The translations under genes and the position numbers were made by a program. The notes under the pieces are model-generated. The model saw only the letters and a program-made list of their open reading frames with translations. It searched no databases and had not been told where the DNA came from. From the NCBI RefSeq assembly GCF_958295425.1, contig NC_081135.1:23568180-23632179 (forward strand): 64,000 nucleotides of DNA, given 5' to 3'. This document shows, piece after piece, positions 58,532 to 64,000 of the stretch; the first letter of the stretch is position 1, and each line of letters opens with the position of its first letter. This DNA comes from Solea solea. Taxonomy: Eukaryota; Chordata; Actinopteri; Pleuronectiformes; Soleidae.

Positions 58532-60229
58532 CTGGAGAAACACACAGGACAGCTCACTTTAATGACCTTAGAATGTATGAAGGGAAGGAGAGTACACTTC
58601 AAAATCATTTTTATACTATAATATCAAGCTCATACTGGTAACTATCTATAATCTAGATTATTTTTTTATTCTTAGTCTTATTGTCGATAATTTTCTATAT
58701 GGTACTCTCCCAGGTTTGAAAATAATCAATGTTTATTATTACCTTTATCTTTACTGTCGTTGTTGCTGTGACACTAAATACCCCCATTGCGGCACTAATA
58801 AAAGGACTATCTTATCTTAAAAGCATTGTGCATCTTTGACACATGACTAGTGGAAAACTTAAATGTAACTTACAGATGAGTTTCATGACATAACTGATTA
58901 TTAAACTGTATACTTCTGTGGCGTTAAAATCGTTCACATGTAAGATTAACAAAGACGATTACTTGTTTTTTCTGTTTTCTAAGTAATATTCTGGGTTATC
59001 ATTACATGGACTATAGATAAGAAAATAAGCCTTGAGCTTCAGACTTTTCCTTTCTTTGCCTTGTTGTAACAATTGTCACTGCACTTAAGTACAAAATTCA
59101 CATCTGTATCTGTACCATGTTATTTATATGTCTTGCAACATTTACTTTAACTCCACTACATTTCCTCTAACTATCTTTGTTACTCATAACGACCAAATAA
59201 AATCAGAAGCAGGGTTGGTAATGGTCTGTAATTATACAGCGCTATTTCCCTATCTATCTTAGTTACTTATTACTGCCAAATCAAATCAGAAGAGGAAGAG
59301 TTTCTAGTCTTGATGATCTGCTTTACACTACAGTCTTGCCATTGACCCATTCACACGCTTCAACATGGGGTCAAGTGTCTTGCTCAGGCACACAATTATA
59401 GACTTGCAGGGCCAGAAATTCAACCCACAGCCTTCCAGTTGAAAGACAACTCGCCCTACCACTGAGCCACCGCTGCTCAAGCCTCGCGCCTCCACTTTAA
59501 TACTTAATTTAAAACATATGTACATTTTATATCAGAAAATTACTTTTGATACTTAAATACACTACATGTCAGTGACTTCAACTTCTACCAAAGTCACTTT
59601 CTGGTAGGATACTTCTTCTTTTACTCAAGTACCCCTTTTAGGCAATTAATACAAGACTGTTAGTCACATATTCACTGAAACTGATGTGTCTTTTATAAAT
59701 TAACATCACAATTATGCGAGTCAAGTTGTTTTCATTTTAAAATGACAAAAAAACAACATGTATTCATTCGACCACTAGGGGGAGTTCAGTTCCATGTTGC
59801 ACAACTGATCCATTGTTACAAAATGGTTTTAGGTAATCTCTCACATTGTACTGATAAGACAATGTAAACGGCACATTATCCATGTGTGTGATTGTTTTCA
59901 GATTTAGAGTTTAATGAAAATGTGGTCCGAGGTAAACTACATTTTTCACGGACCACTTATATCAGGTTAAATACAAATTATCGCAAGTCTGTGTAAAAAA
60001 TTTAAGTTTAAGTTACATTAATATAAACCTTTGTGATGTGAGTGAAGTGGACGTAATTTCGTCGAGAACACGTGCCTCGTAAAACGCCGGAAACACCGGT
60101 ACCGGCTTTTTTAGACCACGTTGCACACGAAAGGAACCGGCAAAATCCGGTTTAAGTCGCATTAAATACCGCAACACAAGTAACAACAACTAGAAGAAAG
60201 CGTAACTGTTATCCTAACAACACTCTTAC
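58532..60229 (-). other. Cytochrome c intron 1
   Basis: 1.7 kb; contains the second composite MITE/SINE (59,070-59,665). No other exon seen. Confidence 0.6.
59070..59665 (-). mobile_element. Composite repeat copy 2: MITE with nested SINE
   Basis: Outer motifs CTCCACTACATTTCC and TTTTACTCAAGTACCCC as in copy 1; nested minus-strand SINE at about 59,217-59,478 with CTACCACTGAGCCACC at its head. The SINE tail region is partly duplicated, with the segment CAAATCAAATCAGAAGAGGA between tail and body. Confidence 0.6.
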
Positions 60230-60300
60230 CTTTTGTTCACACGTTTCTAACGGCCTTCTTCAGACTTGTGTGTCTCCTTCTCACTCGTGACTCGCGTACA
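60230..60300 (-). other. Cytochrome c non-coding exon 1 (approximate 5' limit)
   Basis: A good donor (ACAAAAG|GTAAGAGTG) ends at 60,230, and the coding exon has an acceptor TCTCCAG|AACAC ten bases before its ATG (exon starts at 58,531). This matches the usual vertebrate layout with a 5' UTR exon followed by a long first intron. The right-hand limit is a guess. Confidence 0.6.
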
Positions 60301-60420
60301 CGTCCTCCCTGTGAGTGAAGGTTACTTCTTTACTCCCATCATACGTCATCAGTCAGCTGACCTGTTTCATCACGTCCGTCACCGGGTGCAGTTGTGTAAC
60401 TTAACTGCGCAATTTGTAAC
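60301..60420 (-). promoter_or_regulatory. Probable cytochrome c promoter
   Basis: Directly upstream of exon 1. Contains TACGTCA (60,342-60,348), a CRE-like site, and the palindrome GTCAGCTGAC just after it. CREs are known in mammalian CYCS promoters; use here is inferred. Confidence 0.35.
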
Positions 60421-61729
60421 TTGAAACCGAAACAAGTGATCGATCAACTGCTTCTGTCAAACAACGTCACAGACACGTTTTTACACAGAATTGACCCAAC
60501 ACACCGCTTTGTTCAGTACATACAGAGCTTATCAAATAAACACATTAACAAACAAACAAAAAATAATTTCTATTTGTAATGCTAAAATATAATTATTATT
60601 GTTTGCCATGCATTTTCAAATGCACTGTTTTCCAAAAAAAAAGAAAAAAAATGTAAAACACTTTATTATTTATTTATTGAAATGTCAAATTATAGTTATT
60701 TACTTGCATTCCTGAACAGAATAATTTGTTGAATATTGTGTTTGATTAATCTCTGATTTCTCAGAGAAGCCCAGTGAGCCGGCTAACATTTGAATATAAA
60801 AAGGTGAATTTAGTTATTTGCCAAATATATAATTTAAAGAGTTCTAAAATATTTATGTTTTCTCATTTTTATGAGCACAATTTGAGATGATGTGTCTGAT
60901 GTGTGAACTGTTTGTTTTACAACCTAAAGTTGTAAAAACAATTTAAAGAACTTACTGAGCAAATATCTAACCTTGGTTATCTGATTTTTAGCACAATTAT
61001 TATATATCAACTGATGTTAAATATGATAACGTTTTTGGCCATATAGTCCCGCTTTAACTGATATTGTTAAGTTACAATTATTTGCATTTACTTTATATAA
61101 CTGACCTAACTGTTCTTTGACTGTGAGTATATGCCTTACAAAAAGGTTCCTATATGGCTAAATGCATAATGTCTAGATTGTGTTACAATACCTAAATACT
61201 GTGTGATTGCATAAAATAAAAAGATGGTGTTGTGATTCTGAAGAATGATATTTAGCTATAATTGCATTCAGTATATAGGAAGGTTTTCATGCCCCAAAGA
61301 TAAGATCTGACAGCAGTCAATAAAGAGGTAGGAAAAGTGCTGCAAGTAATATAAACAACAATGAACACAAAATAAAGGGTGTAGGTTAATGCCAGCATTG
61401 CTGCTGTCACCATCTTGGAATGATGGAAACCAGACTGACCAAGCAAAATGACATATTTCAACAAAACAAGCTCATATAAACTCTATGACATTTGTCCAGT
61501 GAAATCTGAGCTTCCTGCAAGGCCTTGACATTCTATATATTCAACATATTCAATCTTCTGTTTAGATTTTGTCATAACAGTGCACACAGGGTGTGGTAAA
61601 GTTTTATCTTTGATCAGAACGTACTGTAATCTGTTAGTTACAAAGTCCAGTATCGACAAAACTGGATGACCAACAAATTGTGTGTATACTGGACGTTCTG
61701 ACCTAAAGATCACAGACAGTTCTCGTCTA
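60421..61729. other. Intergenic, AT-rich, nothing recognised
   Basis: Upstream of the cytochrome c gene. No exon, repeat boundary or RNA gene could be supported. Confidence 0.5.
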
Positions 61730-61960
61730 CAACATCTACTCCGACCATAACTTGCTCCCCACAGGACTGTGTCCTCTCACCTCTGCTTTTTGTCCTCTAC
61801 AACGATGACCGAGGGTCCAAGGCTACGCTACACTGTCGCAGAGTGAAATGTGCTGATGAGAGTTGACGTGAGCAAGCCCACGGGCCATCTCTGCAGGAGT
61901 TAGTGGATTAGTGTGACAGCTGATCTTTGATGATATGAACATCAGCACAAGCTTCAGTCC
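61730..61960 (+). pseudogene. L2-like LINE reverse transcriptase relic
   Basis: Reading plus strand from 61,768 gives CVLSPLLFVLYNDD, the conserved RT motif before the catalytic aspartates in L2/Rex1-type non-LTR elements. Downstream, ELVD*CDS and several in-frame stops show decay. Short fragment; no full LINE. Confidence 0.6.
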
Positions 61961-61994
61961 ACAAAGACATTCTGCTTGTTATTTTATCCGGTGC

Positions 61995-62465
61995 TGTAAT
62001 GTAACCAAGTACAAATATTTTGTTACTGTACTGAGGTACAAAATTCACATATCTGTACTTTACTTTGTTATTTGTATTTCTAGCAACTTGTACTTTTACT
62101 CCACTATATTTTCCTATCTATCTTAGTAACTTATTACTACCAAATCAAATCAGAAGAGGAAGAGTTGTATTTATGGAGCACTTTTCTGGTCTTGATGATC
62201 TTTTATACCTATTCACACGCTGCAACATGGGGTAAGTGTCTTGCCCAAGGACACATACAGACTAGCAGAGCCAGGAATTGAACCCACAACCTTCCAGTTG
62301 ATCTCAGCTACCATGGCTCAACCCTAACTCCTCACTTTTGTTAATACTTTTACCTGAGTAGTATTGTAAAAAAGTGACTTAAACTTCTACTAAAGTCATT
62401 TTCTGGTAAGATACTTGTACTTTTACTCAAGTATCCCTTTTAGGTACTTCATACAAGACTGCTTT
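61995..62465 (-). mobile_element. Composite repeat copy 3: MITE with nested SINE
   Basis: Same outer motifs (TTTACTCCACTATATTTTCC; TTTTACTCAAGTATCCC; CATACAAGACTG) around a shortened minus-strand SINE at about 62,166-62,320 (GCCAGGAATTGAACCCACAA). Confidence 0.6.
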
Positions 62466-64000
62466 TATCTAAAGCATCAGAACCTTTTCCAGAACATGCT
62501 CCATCAGTCTTCAGGACAGAAACGGTTTAGAGAACACTGCCCCAGTTCGTTCAAACAGTGTTGGACAACCTATACAGACTCTCTCCCGTCCAAATGTGAT
62601 CGGTAAACACGAAGATTAGCAGACGCAGGCAGGTTTCTCTACGACCCGTCACATACTCTCTTTCATGTATTTGAGTGGTTCGCTCTCTGGCTGCTGGCTA
62701 TGCTGTCCCAGGCTGCAGGACACAAATATCAACATTTGTTCTCAAGGCTGTTCAGCTCCTTAAAACATTTGGTGTTCTGAAGTTGATGGCTATTGGTGGT
62801 TATTATTAAAGTCTTGATTTAAAAAGTTTCAGCAGATATTATAGAGGAATGTTTTATCACTAACCCTGTAGAAGCCTCATCAAGACCCTGTAGATGGAAT
62901 TTTACTTTATACTGTATCTTTAACCTTGTTGCATACTTTCACAAATTTATAGTCAAATGTTTCATACAGACATTCTCCTTCATGTTCTGCAATGGAGAGC
63001 CACTCAATGAAAATGACCAATCGTGAGCAGGGCTATTCTGGCACTGATGTCCTGTGGGACAGGTGAAAGCTTAAACTGGAGTATGTCCAAGTTTGGGATG
63101 CCCACTGTGAAATCTGATATCCAGCCCATTTTTGAGACAGAGAATATGGGTCTGCACTGACTACTTCTCAAGTTACTTTCCATGAGACCATCTCCATAAA
63201 CTCTACAGCAGAGAAAACCCACGTTTCAAAGGTTTGATGACCCTAAAAACTCTGCAAAGCATGGAAATAAACAGATAGCGCTACAATTAAAAAATGTTGT
63301 TTTGTTACCAATGTATAATTTTAATCAGTTCTGGCAGAATCAGTTCTGAGATAAAAGATAAAAAGATAAAAGCTACCATGGTCACACTGATATTTTTGAC
63401 GGCTATGATAGATAAAGGAATTGGAAGATGTGTACTGAAAATTATCTAGCAGGTGGATGGATGTGTCCATTTAGAAGCTGTACTTTAAGTTTTGGTGTAA
63501 CAAGGTTTTTTGACCGTCATTAGGTTACGTTTTACTGTTGGACTAATGTTGGGAATATTTCTATGTGACGCTGATCCTCGAGAAGCTTGGATACATATAG
63601 ATGGAAATGTAACTTGGATGTACGGCAAGTGGAAATAAATGTGCAAACCCTTCACACAACTCTGCCTCGCCTTCGTGATTGATGAATTACAACAGTACCT
63701 ACGAGTCAAGCCAGTTGAATCCTACTATCCAGTGGCTTTGGAATGAAGTGTACTTTCGCCACTACATATAATATTGAATACATGATTTTGAAGAACGTGG
63801 TAAATGGTTTAATTTTAAAAGCCCAATCCGATGTCCACCAGTGAGATGTAGCCCACAGTTTAGGGAAGCCCTCTTGTTCAAGATCCCATGCCGCTAGAGC
63901 ACCGAATGCTCATGTGCACTGAATCATCCCAGCATTGTTATATACAAGTACGGCAGCTAAATGTATTAATTTAAGGCTTTATACTGTACGCACCCACGTA
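62466..64000. other. Intergenic, nothing recognised
   Basis: Mixed AT-rich sequence with short chance reading frames only; a GGAT-type tail near 63,455. Confidence 0.5.

Noticed and set aside
61735..61960. Intact LINE
   Set aside because: Only a short RT segment with in-frame stops remains.

Overview
The window is vertebrate nuclear DNA, and the signs point to a teleost fish. It has two intron-containing genes, both on the minus strand. The introns are full of fish-type tRNA-derived SINEs, hAT-like MITEs, L2-like LINE tails and microsatellites. All intron-exon borders described here follow GT-AG and preserve the reading frame.

Positions 3,990-55,893 (minus strand) hold a complete pde11a gene (dual-specificity cAMP/cGMP phosphodiesterase 11A, long PDE11A4-type isoform). 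I can place 20 coding exons that join into a 946-residue protein: an N-terminal regulatory tail with two conserved RRAS/RKAS kinase sites, GAF-A, GAF-B and a PDE catalytic domain with its metal ligands intact. The C-terminal tail ends in a poly-serine tract encoded by a CAG repeat. Exon 1 is at the right (55.9 kb) and the stop codon at the left (3.99 kb). The 3' UTR probably runs further left, perhaps to about 1.2 kb.

Positions 58,104-60,300 (minus strand) hold a somatic-type cytochrome c gene with a non-coding first exon and two coding exons (105 residues). It lies about 2.2 kb upstream of the pde11a start codon and is transcribed the same way. This neighbourhood matches mammalian testis cytochrome c (Cyct), so the gene may be its fish counterpart.

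The most striking structure is in intron 14 of pde11a. Positions 13,505-24,674 look like a single 11.2-kb non-autonomous DNA transposon: 15-bp terminal inverted repeats with one mismatch, flanked by a perfect 8-bp target duplication (TTCCAGCA). Nearly all of its interior is a 9.6-kb array of a degenerate 38-bp tandem repeat. The array starts with a short inverted stretch and contains eight copies of a tRNA-Leu-like module, each with an A-box-like and a B-box-like motif. It also carries a visible 1.4-kb segmental duplication near its right end.

The rest of the window is intron or intergenic DNA: three copies of a composite repeat (a SINE nested in a MITE), two adjacent hAT-like elements in intron 8, an L2-like reverse-transcriptase relic near 61.8 kb, a few repeat-free AT-rich stretches that could be conserved non-coding elements, and no further protein-coding gene that I can support.
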